Part shown: positions 43,342 through 52,611 of the stretch, one piece after another
How positions within the stretch are numbered: position 1 is the first letter of the stretch
How the letters are laid out: each line of letters starts with the position of its first letter
Notes under the pieces: generated by a model
What the model was told of the DNA's origin: nothing
Databases searched by the model: none
What the model saw: the letters and a program-made list of their open reading frames with translations, nothing else
Made by a program: the position numbers and the translations under genes
Source of the DNA: Salicibibacter cibarius
Lineage (GTDB): Bacteria; Bacillota; Bacilli; Bacillales; Marinococcaceae
Assembly (NCBI RefSeq): GCF_016495725.1
Contig: NZ_CP054705.1
Location: 2,232,001 to 2,296,000 of the forward strand
DNA length: 64,000 nucleotides
Direction of reading: 5' to 3'

Positions 43342-44028
43342 CTATTCAATAATTTCCGCAAAAGCTCTTATTGGTAAAGCTGCCACTTTTTCCGCTTTCC
43401 ATGGAACGGCGAAAAAACGAAATTCATTGTTATATAGTTTTTCCAAACCGGTCAAGTTTTCGACGATTAGTATATCCTTTTCCAGGAATAACGTATGGGC
43501 AGGCCGATATAAGTCATTGGCGTTGTCTATATTTAGCGTGTCTACCCCAACAAGCTTCGCTCCTTGGCTAATAAGATATCTGACCAATTCTTTGGAAATA
43601 TAGGGATATGAGTAATACGTTTCTTCGCCCCAGTATTGATCCCAGCCAAAATTAAATAGCACTGCTTTTCCATTTACATTTATATTTTTCGGAAGAGCCT
43701 CACACCCTAATGGTTCAAATGCTTCTTTGTAGCGAACATCAATCACTTCACCTGGGAGAATAACTTCATCTATTCGAATATTACTTATATCTCTATTATC
43801 CGAATAACGATGGTATGGAGAATCTAGATATGTGCCAACTGAGGTTTGAAACGAGATCTCGGTAATTTCAAAAGACGCTTTGCCATCAAATTTAGGTAGT
43901 GATTGTTCGTGTGTTAAAAATGGTTTAATTTCTGATGTGTACTGTGTATACGAATCATCTTCATTTTTTAGTTTAAATCCGGGCATCCTATCCTTAAAGG
44001 TATGGCTAAGATCAATAAACTTTGGCAT
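43342..44028 (-). CDS. Cyclase family protein (kynurenine formamidase-like fold)
   Basis: A 228-aa member of the cyclase superfamily: FIDLSHTFKDRMPGF, SVGTYLDSPYHRY, VLFNFGWDQYWGEETYYSYPYISKELVRYL, VGVDTLNID. The canonical metal motif HxGTHxDxPxH is here S-V-G-T-Y-L-D-S-P-Y-H: two His ligands are replaced. Activity may differ or be lost. ATG 44028 with AAAAGGAGG 9 nt upstream is preferred over GTG 44037. Confidence 0.75.
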   Translation of the reverse strand: MPKFIDLSHTFKDRMPGFKLKNEDDSYTQYTSEIKPFLTHEQSLPKFDGKASFEITEISFQTSVGTYLDSPYHRYSDNRDISNIRIDEVILPGEVIDVRYKEAFEPLGCEALPKNINVNGKAVLFNFGWDQYWGEETYYSYPYISKELVRYLISQGAKLVGVDTLNIDNANDLYRPAHTLFLEKDILIVENLTGLEKLYNNEFRFFAVPWKAEKVAALPIRAFAEIIE

Positions 44029-44092
44029 TGAAGTCACCCTCCTTTTAATTGAAAATTAGGTTCCGCCTTTACACAAACATCGAAATCTTCAA

Positions 44093-44464
44093 CTAAACTG
44101 CATTCCCGGTAATTTTAACATCATATGAGTCGTTTTTCTTTGATATATGCACCGCAGCACGACCATCTTTTTGAATTTCATGTCCTTGCTCAACTATAAG
44201 ATCCAGAGAATCTTTAACGCTGTTATTTTTTATGTACTTATCAAAAAATGCTCCCATTACCCCCGAAGCAGTGCCGGTAACTGCATCTTCAATTGTTCCT
44301 GAGAATGGTGAAGAAAAGTGTCTAGCGTGCATGTCAGCATTCGTATCATAGGTCCCCATACAAAAAGGATGAATAGATGATGATCCGGGTATTTCTTTCA
44401 TAATCGCTGGAAATTCCTGATTATTAGGTTTCATTTTTGAAAAATGTGTTAAGCTTTTAGATTA
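44093..44464 (-). pseudogene. PhzF family epimerase/isomerase, N-terminally truncated
   Basis: The reverse strand encodes [21 protein letters not shown] and [30 protein letters not shown], the second PhzF repeat with its EDxVTGTASG signature. The first half, with the catalytic Glu, is absent; coding similarity begins near 44464, where an unrelated short gene start lies upstream. The 113-aa ORF from 44434 is therefore a fragment. Confidence 0.7.
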
Positions 44465-44526
44465 CCGTAGCCGTCTTTCCTCAAACTCAGGTTTCTGTTG
44501 TTAAAAGGAATCAATCCAGCCATCAT
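44449..44526 (-). pseudogene. N-terminal fragment, possibly of a small heat-shock protein
   Basis: ATG 44526/44523 follows AAAGGAGTG and reads MAGLIPFNNRNLSLRKDGYG then stops. The opening resembles Hsp20-type proteins of Firmicutes. A real translation start now leads into the truncated PhzF, which suggests a deletion joining two genes. Confidence 0.3.
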
Positions 44527-44611
44527 TAACTCACTCCTTTATACAACGTTTGACCTCCTGTTTGATAAAAAATCTCTCCATCACTTTAAGCCTCTGCAAC
44601 ATCCCCAAAAG

Positions 44612-45511
44612 CTAGCGTGCATTCACTCCAAGGGTTTCTCTTGCCATCTGTTCATACTCTTCCAAGCCTGAGGTTATCGCAAACTCAGCAATTGCAACCG
44701 GGTATGCCGCCTTAAGTTCGATGATATGCTCTTTCATGGCAGGCCAGTAGATCCCCCCTGCTTGTTTGTAATAGCTAATCAGTTTCTCTAAAGCTGTTTC
44801 GCCGAATGCTTGGTATTGGAAAACAAAGTCAATGGATACATCTGTTATTTTTGCTTCGGTCCAGTCGATCAAACCGGTTACGTTCGTATTTTTATCAATC
44901 ATCATGTGGCCAGCATGAACATCTCCATGAGTCAGACCTGTTCTCAGAGGCCATAATTCCTTATTATTTACCCATAACATCCAGCGGTTCCATAAAGATT
45001 CGTCTACACCGAACGTCGCTTTGACCTTTTTCATACGCTCAATCATGGATAATCTTGCTTCTTCTGCTGACTGCACAGATAAGCCGATGTTAAGAGCCTC
45101 TGCTTTCGGAAGAGTGTGCAGAGACGCCAAAGCTTTGGCTAATGTCTGATGAAATTGTTCAGGCACGTTTTCATGATTCATCTCCCAAACATAGTTATGA
45201 ATCTCTGGATCAATTGTGCCGGCTGGTACGCCGGTTAATTTTCTATAAGCAATAAGATCATCTTCATAAATCGACCATACGGGGGCTTGAAACGTGACAT
45301 ATCTATTGATTAAATCCAGTGCTCTCTTCTCTACAACTGCCCTCGGCATCACATCGTCACGTCTTGGGAGCCTGAGTACCCATTCTGCCCCCTTATCGTC
45401 TTCTGCGTAAGCGACCAGAAAGTCTAAACCAGACTCGTTGAATGAGATCGAATCCTCATTGATTTCCAAACCACACTTCCGTGCTGTTTCTGCCACTTGC
45501 TGCTTGTTCAA
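44612..45511 (-). CDS. mph: Macrolide 2'-phosphotransferase family protein (Mph-like)
   Basis: A 299-aa APH-fold kinase. [84 protein letters not shown], catalytic [14 protein letters not shown] and [11 protein letters not shown] are close in layout to Mph(B)-type enzymes that phosphorylate macrolides at the 2'-OH using GTP. TTG 45511 lies 9 nt after GAAGGAA; GTG 45520 is the alternative. Adjacent to an aminoglycoside nucleotidyltransferase, but each appears separately transcribed. Probably an intrinsic resistance gene. Confidence 0.87.
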   Translation of the reverse strand: MNKQQVAETARKCGLEINEDSISFNESGLDFLVAYAEDDKGAEWVLRLPRRDDVMPRAVVEKRALDLINRYVTFQAPVWSIYEDDLIAYRKLTGVPAGTIDPEIHNYVWEMNHENVPEQFHQTLAKALASLHTLPKAEALNIGLSVQSAEEARLSMIERMKKVKATFGVDESLWNRWMLWVNNKELWPLRTGLTHGDVHAGHMMIDKNTNVTGLIDWTEAKITDVSIDFVFQYQAFGETALEKLISYYKQAGGIYWPAMKEHIIELKAAYPVAIAEFAITSGLEEYEQMARETLGVNAR

Positions 45512-45711
45512 AACGATCACTTCCTTCTCTTCATTTACTGATCTTTGCAGTAAAGATACACAGACTGATCCTTATGTCAAAGTCGGAAACGAATAACCGT
45601 AAAAATTTTCGATTTTCTTTTTTGGCATTCAAACTTATTTTAACCAATATGCTCCTTCATAATATGGAACAAACATTCTAAACCTCCCCAAAATGTTTTT
45701 GTTGGATAAGA

Positions 45712-46572
45712 TTATTTTTCACTTAGTTTAGTATAAATATTTTGAACGAAATTCGTCATTTTCCCATCGTACTCAGGATATTTATAATTTAATGATGAGG
45801 CAACTTCTTTGGAATAAATCCTAAATAATTCACAACATAACTCGAAAGATTCCCATGATTCCTTGTAGCCAGATTGCGAAAAAGTATTAACTAATTTTTC
45901 TAACTCAGCTTCAGAAAGATAATTACCAATAAATTTATAGTTCTTGCCTACACTAAAATCAAAGCCTTCCTTAATCCCAACTGCCCATGATATCACACGA
46001 AAAAGTTCAGGACGAAGAATTTGATTGAAATGATCCAATGCGAAGAACAGCTCTTTTCTAAATAAACCCTTTGCCACATAAGTTGATACATGCCAAAACT
46101 CATTACAGCAATCATCAAACTCTTGCTCAGACGGCTTTTTAATCCAATACTTTTTGTCACTTGGAATAATTTTTTTATTGATCCGGTTGTCTTTATCAAT
46201 CAATATTTCCACTAATCCATCCGACTCAGATAAATAAGCTTCTACTTCATTTAATGGAATCAAAGTCAAATCAATCTTAATGCCATCATTAAAATACATG
46301 ATATAGCTGAACCAACTTCCTAAAGCTGGTGGAAATAGCCTCATGTCTTCAGGTTTTTGCAGAAAAGTTAAGTCACCAAATACTTTGAGCCAACAGTCAT
46401 CTTTCTTATAAGATTCTATATCCGTTACAAAAAAAGAAAGATCATAATCCTGAAAATCATCTTTCGGGATGTTTTTGTTTGTTCTAGAACCCTCAAGAAC
46501 TGATAATCTAACGCCATCATCGTTCATAACAATATTTTCAAAAAGGTTTATCATCTCTTTTTCGTTACGCAT
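45712..46572 (-). CDS. aadK: Aminoglycoside 6-adenylyltransferase (ANT(6)/AadK-like)
   Basis: A 286-aa nucleotidyltransferase: RLSVLEGSRTNKNIPKDDFQDYDLSFFV holds the GSR-x-D-x-D nucleotidyl site (Asp in QDYDLSFF), with GIKIDLTLIPLNE as the third acidic strand and FWHVSTYVAKGLFRKELFFALDHFNQILR. This is the AadK/ANT(6) pattern, which adenylylates streptomycin at position 6. ATG 46572. AT-rich. Spectrum not deducible. Confidence 0.88.
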   Translation of the reverse strand: MRNEKEMINLFENIVMNDDGVRLSVLEGSRTNKNIPKDDFQDYDLSFFVTDIESYKKDDCWLKVFGDLTFLQKPEDMRLFPPALGSWFSYIMYFNDGIKIDLTLIPLNEVEAYLSESDGLVEILIDKDNRINKKIIPSDKKYWIKKPSEQEFDDCCNEFWHVSTYVAKGLFRKELFFALDHFNQILRPELFRVISWAVGIKEGFDFSVGKNYKFIGNYLSEAELEKLVNTFSQSGYKESWESFELCCELFRIYSKEVASSLNYKYPEYDGKMTNFVQNIYTKLSEK

Positions 46573-46649
46573 TTACATTCACCCAATTTCAAACCTTATT
46601 CCACTCTTGCGCTCCGATAGTTGAATGAGAAAGATCTCCAAAAACTTAA

Positions 46650-47054
46650 TTATTCATACGACCTATTCATTAACACGATTCGCCAACCATCAGGATCTTC
46701 TATAGTTATCCCTTGTTCTTTCCAGTAGTCATTATCAGGTTTAACTTCCCCATACCCCATTTTTTGTAATCTCTCAAATACTTTACTGATTTCTTCTTTG
46801 TTCGTTATATAGAAGACTAAAAGATTATCTTTTGTAGGTGCAGGGCATGGACTTCCATCAATATGGCGAGTGAATTCCAAGTGATAATGAACATCTGGTA
46901 GGCCAACAATCACGCCTTCATGCCCTCTATTCCCTTTAAAGTTTTGTATTTGTTTAAGCCCTAACCCATTTACGTAAAAATCAATGACCTCTTCAAATTT
47001 TTCTGTTGGCCTAGCTATCCTAACTTGAGCTGCTGTAAAGTCGTTAAATTCCAT
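46650..47054 (-). CDS. VOC family protein (YycE-like)
   Basis: A 134-aa glyoxalase-fold protein: VRIARPTEKFEEVIDFYVNGLGLKQIQNF, VHYHLEFTRHIDGSPCPAPTKDNLLVFYI and DPDGWRIVLMNR. The layout and length resemble B. subtilis YycE. Substrate unknown; neighbouring resistance genes make an antibiotic-binding role conceivable. Confidence 0.8.
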   Translation of the reverse strand: MEFNDFTAAQVRIARPTEKFEEVIDFYVNGLGLKQIQNFKGNRGHEGVIVGLPDVHYHLEFTRHIDGSPCPAPTKDNLLVFYITNKEEISKVFERLQKMGYGEVKPDNDYWKEQGITIEDPDGWRIVLMNRSYE

Positions 47055-47196
47055 GTGGTCACCAACCTTTAATCAGTCCTTTTGTTATATTTTATTCTCC
47101 CATTTGTAGTCTTTTCCAAAAGCTTTATTATAATGAAAGAAAGATAAGTCACATAGAAGCTAGTATCCAGATTATATGCGACGTCTAACCTTACCT

Positions 47197-47403
47197 TTAT
47201 CCTACACTTCCTTCACCCATTTGTTTTTGGGTATAGTATTTACTTTTCGAATTATCAAATACAACCAGATTAATCATTGATCCTAAAGTCAAAAATGCAA
47301 ATGAACCAATGATATAAACTGGACGAATTTCAAATAGATCAGCTGAAACCCCAATCACTGCCGTGAGTAAAATTACTAGCACAGCTTCTATATTCAATTC
47401 CAT
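47197..47403 (-). pseudogene. Small membrane protein, probable C-terminal remnant of an MFS transporter
   Basis: The 68-aa ORF has two helices: AVLVILLTAVIGVSADLFEI and PVYIIGSFAFLTLGSMINLVVF, then a polar tail. The G-x-x-ADLFxIRPVYIIG pattern resembles helices 11-12 of MFS exporters. It lacks a clear ribosome binding site and the rest of a transporter, so a remnant is more likely than a native small protein. Confidence 0.4.
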
Positions 47404-47555
47404 TTAGAAGCGATTGAACTACGATATTCAAAATAGTTCAGTTGTTACCGATATATTATGAACGTTATTAATCGTTTTTGCTTTGGTGGCTTCGGACACG
47501 CATCCGCATCAATCATTTTTATCCTCTGCAATGATCAAATCTTTTTCCGCGCATG

Positions 47556-48498
47556 TTAAAGGTCATTCGTGTCTTTCGGTGGTGTGTCACCGTCGTTCAG
47601 CGGCCGCTTTGACCAATAGGTTGCCATGATTGGTCCTGTAATGTTATGCCATGCAGTTCCGATTACACTTGGAATGGCAGCAATCGGTGTTAAATGGGCA
47701 GTAGCGAGTGTAACGCCGAGACCGGTATTTTGCATGCCAATCTCAATAGATACGGCTCTTCGTTGGCTTGGGGTAAGTCGGGATACTGCTGCAGCAGCAT
47801 AACCAAGTACGAGTCCTGCAGCGTTAGATAAGACCTGCTGTTGCAAGGCTATCTGCATTTGCCCCGACAGATGCCATAAGAATAGCAAGAATGGCTAGAA
47901 CCGATACGAGTGGCATGCCCGTTATTACCTTATCGACAATGACGGGCAGAAAGCGTCGCAAGACAAGGCCGAGTACAACAGGAACGATGATGACTTGAAC
48001 GATCATCGTGACCATTTCCCAAACGTTCACCGGCATCCAATGACCGGCTAGAACGAAAAGGATAGCCGGTGTCGTAATTGGTGCCACGAGCGTTGACAAG
48101 GACGTCATCGTAATCGACAAAGGTAAGTCCCCTTTTGCGAGAAAAACCATGACATTTGATGCCGTTCCGCCGGGGACGGATCCGAGCAAAACGAGGCCTG
48201 CTGCAAGCTCAGGCGGAAGACTTAATAAATAAGCGATCAAAAGGGCTGTGAGTGGCATAATCGTATATTGAAAGATCAAGCCAAGCATAACCGGAAGCGG
48301 GTGTTTAGCGATGAGTTTGAAATCGACAGGTTTGAGCGTCATTCCCATTCCGAGCATAACGATCCCGAGTAAGAAAGGCACATAATCATTAATTGGAATA
48401 AATGGTTCTGGAACTGAAAAAGCAAGAATTGCAGCGGCAATGACAAAAAAAACAAAAAACCTTCCGGCAAATGTACTGATCGCTGATAAAGCCTTCAT
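47556..48498 (-). pseudogene. Bile acid:sodium symporter (BASS) family transporter, frameshifted
   Basis: From ATG 48498 the first 224 aa give FLLGIVMLGMGMTLKPVDFKLIAKHP, LVLLGSVPGGTASNVMVFLAKGDLPLS (the BASS substrate signature) and end SVGANADSLATAGLI-stop. In another frame NAAGLVLGYAAAAVSR, RAVSIEIGMQNTGLGVTLA and IPSVIGTAWHNITG complete the family to 47556. About nine residues appear lost at the break near 47830, consistent with an out-of-frame deletion. It overlaps the upstream oxidase gene by 4 bp, so it was the second gene of an uptake-oxidation operon. Confidence 0.8.
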
Positions 48499-49874
48499 GA
48501 TTTCTCCTTTAATTGGACGAGCTTAAACGGATTTAATCTACTCTCCGGATCTAACGCTTGTTTGATCTTCTCCATAACAAAAAGTGATTCTCCGTGCTCT
48601 TTTGCCTGATATTTTTGTTTGCCAAGGCCCACTCCGTGTTCGCCGGTACATGTGCCGCCGACAGCGAGCGCGTATTTAACGATTTCTTCATTTAATTTGG
48701 CAGCAGCGTGTATTTCCTCATTGCTACTGGGATCAAACATTAGAATGATGTGATAGTTACCGTCACCGACGTGCCCGGCGATGCCTCCTTCAAACATGGA
48801 TGCATCAACAACTTCACGCGCATGCTTGATTGCTCCTGCCAATTCGGAAATAGGAACACAGACATCTGTGACCATCATTTTCTTGCCGGGTGCACCGTGA
48901 ACGTACGCATAAGCCAGGTTGTGCCGAGCATCCCACAGCTTGTTTCTTGCTGCATTATCTTGTTCGAATTCTATTTTCTCACAACCGTGTTCCTTAACAA
49001 TCTCTTTCATAAATTCAAGATCTTGATTAAGGCCAGCTTCATTGCCGTGAAATTCTAAGAATAGTGTAGGTTGGATTGGATAATTCGTATCGCTAAACTC
49101 ATTTGCCTTTTTTACGGATGGTTCATCGACGAGCTCACAACGTGCGATCGGCACACCGGCGTGTAATGTAGATACGACGGCTTCAACGGCTTTGTTAATC
49201 GTAGGGAAAACAGCTCGTCCGGCGACGATATGCTCGGGAATACCATGCACATTCAATGTTAGTTCTGTGAAGCATCCAAGCGTCCCTTCCGAACCGATGA
49301 ATAGCCCGTTTAAATTATAGCCGGAAGAAGACTTGGCGGCGAGATTTCCGGTATGCATGACCGAGCCGTCGGCGAGGACAACTTCAAGATCACGGACCTG
49401 ATCACGCATAATTCCGTAACGTACAGAACTTGTACCACTTGCATTTGTCGCGGCCATGCCGCCAATCGTTGCGTCAGCGCCGGGGTCCACGGTAAAAAAG
49501 AGCCCATATTTTTTGAGTTCTTTGTTTAACTGTGTGCGTGTGACGCCAGGTTGGACTTTGACAAGCAAATCTTGCTCCTTTACTGCAATGATGCGATTCA
49601 TTTCGGAAAAATCGATAGAAACCCCATCTTCAGTTGGAATTACATGGCCTTCAAGACTGGATCCAAGTCCAAATGGGTAAACAGATCGATCAAACTGTTT
49701 CGCGATTTTCATTATTTCACTGACGTCCTGAGCGTCGTAAGGGTAAACGACGACTTCAGGCGTTACCGGTGGATGGTAAGATTCATCTTTGCTATGTAAT
49801 TCTCGCGCTGTTTTGTTTGTAGTCACTTGTGACGTGTTTAGTGATTCCTGCAATGATTTAACAAGGGTGGACAT
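48495..49874 (-). CDS. FAD-linked oxidase, GlcD / D-lactate dehydrogenase type
   Basis: A 459-aa flavoprotein: VVYPYDAQDVSEIMKIAKQFDRSVYPFGLGSSLEGH (FAD_binding_4), GADATIGGMAATNASGTSSVRYG, ELTLNVHGIPEH, and C-terminal GHVGDGNYHIILMFDP and GGTCTGEHGVGLGKQKY with metal-binding His residues. The family oxidises D-2-hydroxyacids such as D-lactate or glycolate. ATG 49874 after GGAGGG; a start at 49895 is less likely. Coupled to the broken BASS transporter; a palindrome over its promoter suggests repression. Confidence 0.88.
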   Translation of the reverse strand: MSTLVKSLQESLNTSQVTTNKTARELHSKDESYHPPVTPEVVVYPYDAQDVSEIMKIAKQFDRSVYPFGLGSSLEGHVIPTEDGVSIDFSEMNRIIAVKEQDLLVKVQPGVTRTQLNKELKKYGLFFTVDPGADATIGGMAATNASGTSSVRYGIMRDQVRDLEVVLADGSVMHTGNLAAKSSSGYNLNGLFIGSEGTLGCFTELTLNVHGIPEHIVAGRAVFPTINKAVEAVVSTLHAGVPIARCELVDEPSVKKANEFSDTNYPIQPTLFLEFHGNEAGLNQDLEFMKEIVKEHGCEKIEFEQDNAARNKLWDARHNLAYAYVHGAPGKKMMVTDVCVPISELAGAIKHAREVVDASMFEGGIAGHVGDGNYHIILMFDPSSNEEIHAAAKLNEEIVKYALAVGGTCTGEHGVGLGKQKYQAKEHGESLFVMEKIKQALDPESRLNPFKLVQLKEKS

Positions 49875-49945
49875 TTGTAGAGCCCTCCATAACAATAGAT
49901 TTTATAGGTGAAATTTTACACCATATGTCGCAGACCACTTTATTA

Positions 49946-49977
49946 ATTAGTATACTAATCTCAGTTGTATTGCACAA
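49946..49977 (-). promoter_or_regulatory. Promoter and overlapping palindrome of the D-2-hydroxyacid oxidase operon
   Basis: On the reverse strand TTGTGC (49972-49977), 17-bp spacer, TATACT (49949-49954). A perfect 14-bp palindrome ATTAGTATACTAAT (49946-49959) covers the -10 box, a typical repressor position. The regulator is not identified. Confidence 0.55.
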
Positions 49978-50032
49978 CAAATGGTTTCGGGAAATGTGGT
50001 TCCGTCATCATCCCTAATTTCCCTACACATCC

Positions 50033-50815
50033 CTATTTTCGCCAAACATCCTTGCGCTTAGCCGGATCCATTTTTTCAAAAACATCGTTCATATAAGCTT
50101 CGACTTCCGGTTTTATCGTTTGTGAGAACATCATTGGTTTATCCTCAAAAGCTTTCTCGGCCTTTTGTAATTCAACTTCATCTGTTGATTCAAAAACCGT
50201 TGCCAGCAATGTTAATAGTTCCAATGCTTTTTCCTGTGCCTCCTGACTATCCGTATGTTTCCCTTCATTATAGATCCGATTGATGTCTGTTAAAATTGAG
50301 GTCATTTGCTGCTCTGCTGTTAAACGTTCTTCCGCCGGTTTTCCTTCCATGAACATTCTGTCGACCAAGGATTGCGAGACATGGTCTGCCAAATGTTGTT
50401 TTATATCTTCCTCATGTTGAATGCCATGAATAAGAGATAACACTAACTCGCCATCGATCTGTTCCTGACCATGAATGAGGTCCTGCACCCGTTTCATTGT
50501 TTCAAGGATATTGGAAATTTGCTCCTGCTTTTGTTTGAGCAGTTTCTCTTGTATCCTCAATGATCCCTGAAGATCCTCCCCGGATTTTTCAAGATGGTCG
50601 ATAATATCTTCCAGGGAAAAATCCAGATACTTGAGCGTTAAGATGTTTTGAAGTCGATATAAATCTTTTTCCTTATATAGCCTGTGCCCTTGCTCGCTAT
50701 ATTTCGAGGGTTTCAACAAATCTTTGCAATCATAATAGCGAAGTGTTCGTTCCGTCACACCGGTTAATGTAGCAAATTGCCCGACAGAATAAGTTTTTTC
50801 GGACGATACCATCAT
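50033..50815 (-). CDS. MerR family regulator (TipAL/YfmP-like, long C-terminal domain)
   Basis: A 260-aa regulator: TYSVGQFATLTGVTERTLRYYDCKDLLKPSKYSEQGHRLY is the MerR winged helix; then a long coiled coil (LRIQEKLLKQKQEQISNILETMKRVQDLI) and a helical C-terminal domain like TipAS (antibiotic-binding). ATG 50815 lies 7 nt after GGAGG. Faces the same direction as the oxidase operon but 158 bp upstream. Effector unknown. Confidence 0.82.
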   Translation of the reverse strand: MMVSSEKTYSVGQFATLTGVTERTLRYYDCKDLLKPSKYSEQGHRLYKEKDLYRLQNILTLKYLDFSLEDIIDHLEKSGEDLQGSLRIQEKLLKQKQEQISNILETMKRVQDLIHGQEQIDGELVLSLIHGIQHEEDIKQHLADHVSQSLVDRMFMEGKPAEERLTAEQQMTSILTDINRIYNEGKHTDSQEAQEKALELLTLLATVFESTDEVELQKAEKAFEDKPMMFSQTIKPEVEAYMNDVFEKMDPAKRKDVWRK

Positions 50816-50937
50816 CCCAACTCCTCCATTCATTATGGTTATATAAACAGAATAATCCCTGACGTTACGTTAAGGGCAAGAAAAAATTATAAAATGGATT
50901 TTGGGATTTTTGCACGCCTCTTATATTGGGATAATGC

Positions 50938-50976
50938 GGAAAAAATCGCATTCCCTAAAAAAGAGGCAATGCGATT
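50938..50976 (-). terminator. Terminator of the GyrI-like gene
   Basis: AATCGCATT (50944-50952) and AATGCGATT (50968-50976) form a perfect stem; on the reverse strand a T-run follows. It lies 50 bp past the stop of the GyrI-like gene. Confidence 0.75.
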
Positions 50977-51025
50977 AATTGAATGATGCCGTCTTCCATT
51001 CTCTCTGGTCATTACAAAAGGCCGT

Positions 51026-51511
51026 TCATGGTCTAACTATAGGTATGAAGATTTCAAAATGAGGATCGCTTGCGCTTGAATCACTTGGGTATTTTTCATG
51101 TTTTATTGGAAGCTCATCGTAGTATTGAACATCTTGCTCTGTAAAAGGGACGTATTCACTTCCTTCTAACCATTCCATAATTTTTCCGTATGTGTCTTCA
51201 ATGCTGCCACCTTTATGTTTTGTTACCAAATAGGTCATTTCCGGAACATTAACTTCAGCCATGCCTTCTAGAAGTGGTTGTTCTTTCTGAACTTCATAAG
51301 CAGAATAATATACGAAACCATCAGGTCGAAGATGATAAGACAACCCTAATCTCATATCTGTGTTTATAGCATATTCCAGCTCCTTTGCCCTTTTAATTGA
51401 ATGTTGAATGCCTTCTTTTATGGCTTCAATTTCAGTAAATGCAACGTCACATTTAATCCCCATAGCACGATACGCAGGGAGCGTTTTAATGTCATATTCT
51501 AATCTGTTCAT
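51026..51511 (-). CDS. GyrI-like/AraC effector-binding domain protein
   Basis: A 161-aa stand-alone small-molecule-binding domain: YDIKTLPAYRAMGIKCDVAF, LGLSYHLRPDGFVYYSAYEVQ, VPEMTYLVTKHKGGSIEDTYGKIMEWL, DPHFEIFIPI. No DNA-binding part is attached. ATG 51511 (or 51514) is close to GGAGGG; the longer frame to 51595 is unlikely. Next to a methyltransferase gene on the same strand. Confidence 0.8.
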   Translation of the reverse strand: MNRLEYDIKTLPAYRAMGIKCDVAFTEIEAIKEGIQHSIKRAKELEYAINTDMRLGLSYHLRPDGFVYYSAYEVQKEQPLLEGMAEVNVPEMTYLVTKHKGGSIEDTYGKIMEWLEGSEYVPFTEQDVQYYDELPIKHEKYPSDSSASDPHFEIFIPIVRP

Positions 51512-51623
51512 CATATTCCCTCCAAGAATTTTATTAGGGTAAACATGCCGTCTCTTAATAAGCCAGAAACCGCAGTATTGCTTAGAGCATACCACATTTT
51601 CTTACATTAACTGCCACGCACAA

Positions 51624-52286
51624 TTATTCCATTTTTGAGATGCCTAATTCCCTGGGAGGTTTTTCTAATAATAGCGAAAATGCAGCCCAATTCCCCAAAA
51701 AATCTTTTTCACGAAATCCGACTTTATTGGCGAGTTTCAAAATCGTTTCTTTTCTTTGAAAATGTGGATCGAATATGACCTCGGTTACTGTCAAAATGCC
51801 GCCCGGTTTAAGCTTATCAAAGATTTCTTTAAAAGCTGCATCTCGATCCGGGATTTCACCCAAAACAGTGACAAGCACAGCACGTTCACAGGGAGCAAGT
51901 TGCAGTTTTCCCTCACCGATTTTGCCCTGTATGAATTCAATATTTTTTAAATTCTTGTCCATTGCCTTGCTTTTTGCCCTCTGCAGCATTTCAGATTGCA
52001 TATCAATTGCGGTTACCTTACCACCGGAACCAACACTTTCTGCCAATGGAATCGTAAGTCTGCCAGGGCCACATCCAAAATCAATGACATGCATTCCCGG
52101 ATGAATGTTTGACTGTTGAATGATTGTTTTCGCCCTATTTGTCTTTGTAAATGGATTGTCCAGTTCGACAAACCAACGTAACCAAAATGGACAAGGAATT
52201 TCATGGCTTCGTGATGCATACCGCCACGCATAAAAGGTAAAAACAGGCAAAATCATCATGAAAATGATAAATACAATCTTCTTCAT
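51624..52286 (-). CDS. Class I SAM-dependent methyltransferase with N-terminal membrane segment
   Basis: A 220-aa protein: hydrophobic N-terminus IVFIIFMMILPVFTFYAW (possible membrane anchor), then PGMHVIDFGCGPGRLTIPLAES (SAM motif I), KVTAIDMQSEMLQRAK, ERAVLVTVLGEIPDRDAAFKEIFDKLKPGGILTVTE. Resembles UbiE/MenG-like methyltransferases with an anchor. Substrate unknown. Confidence 0.82.
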   Translation of the reverse strand: MKKIVFIIFMMILPVFTFYAWRYASRSHEIPCPFWLRWFVELDNPFTKTNRAKTIIQQSNIHPGMHVIDFGCGPGRLTIPLAESVGSGGKVTAIDMQSEMLQRAKSKAMDKNLKNIEFIQGKIGEGKLQLAPCERAVLVTVLGEIPDRDAAFKEIFDKLKPGGILTVTEVIFDPHFQRKETILKLANKVGFREKDFLGNWAAFSLLLEKPPRELGISKME

Positions 52287-52320
52287 TTAAACCCCCTTTT
52301 CATTGTACCACTACCTCATC

Positions 52321-52551
52321 TTAGAACTCACTTTCCGACAAAAGAGACCAGATGATTAAAATGATCCATCCGATAATGCCTATAAATCCCATTACAAAGA
52401 GATATAGACCGCCTACAATTAAGTTGCAAATAAAAATGGCACCGCTGCTACGCTTTTTTCGCGTCACAGCGATTATTGTAGGTAAAAAACATAACCCTAC
52501 TATGACAGCTATATAGATCACCGAAAATAAAAAATTTAAAATAACTTCCAT
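52321..52551 (-). CDS. Superinfection immunity family membrane protein
   Basis: A 76-aa two-to-three helix protein: LNFLFSVIYIAVIVGLCFLPTIIAVTRKKRSSGAIFICNLIVGG followed by GFIGIIGWIILIIWSLL. The FLPTIIAxxRKxxxxGAIFxxNLxxG pattern is the Imm_superinfect (T4 Imm-like) family, common in non-phage chromosomes too. Membrane; block of phage DNA entry is documented only for T4 Imm. Confidence 0.75.
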   Translation of the reverse strand: MEVILNFLFSVIYIAVIVGLCFLPTIIAVTRKKRSSGAIFICNLIVGGLYLFVMGFIGIIGWIILIIWSLLSESEF

Positions 52552-52611
52552 ATGTCCTCCTCAACACGCCATCTTATTGCACGATACACGCCTCTAATAA
52601 TATTGATTTAT

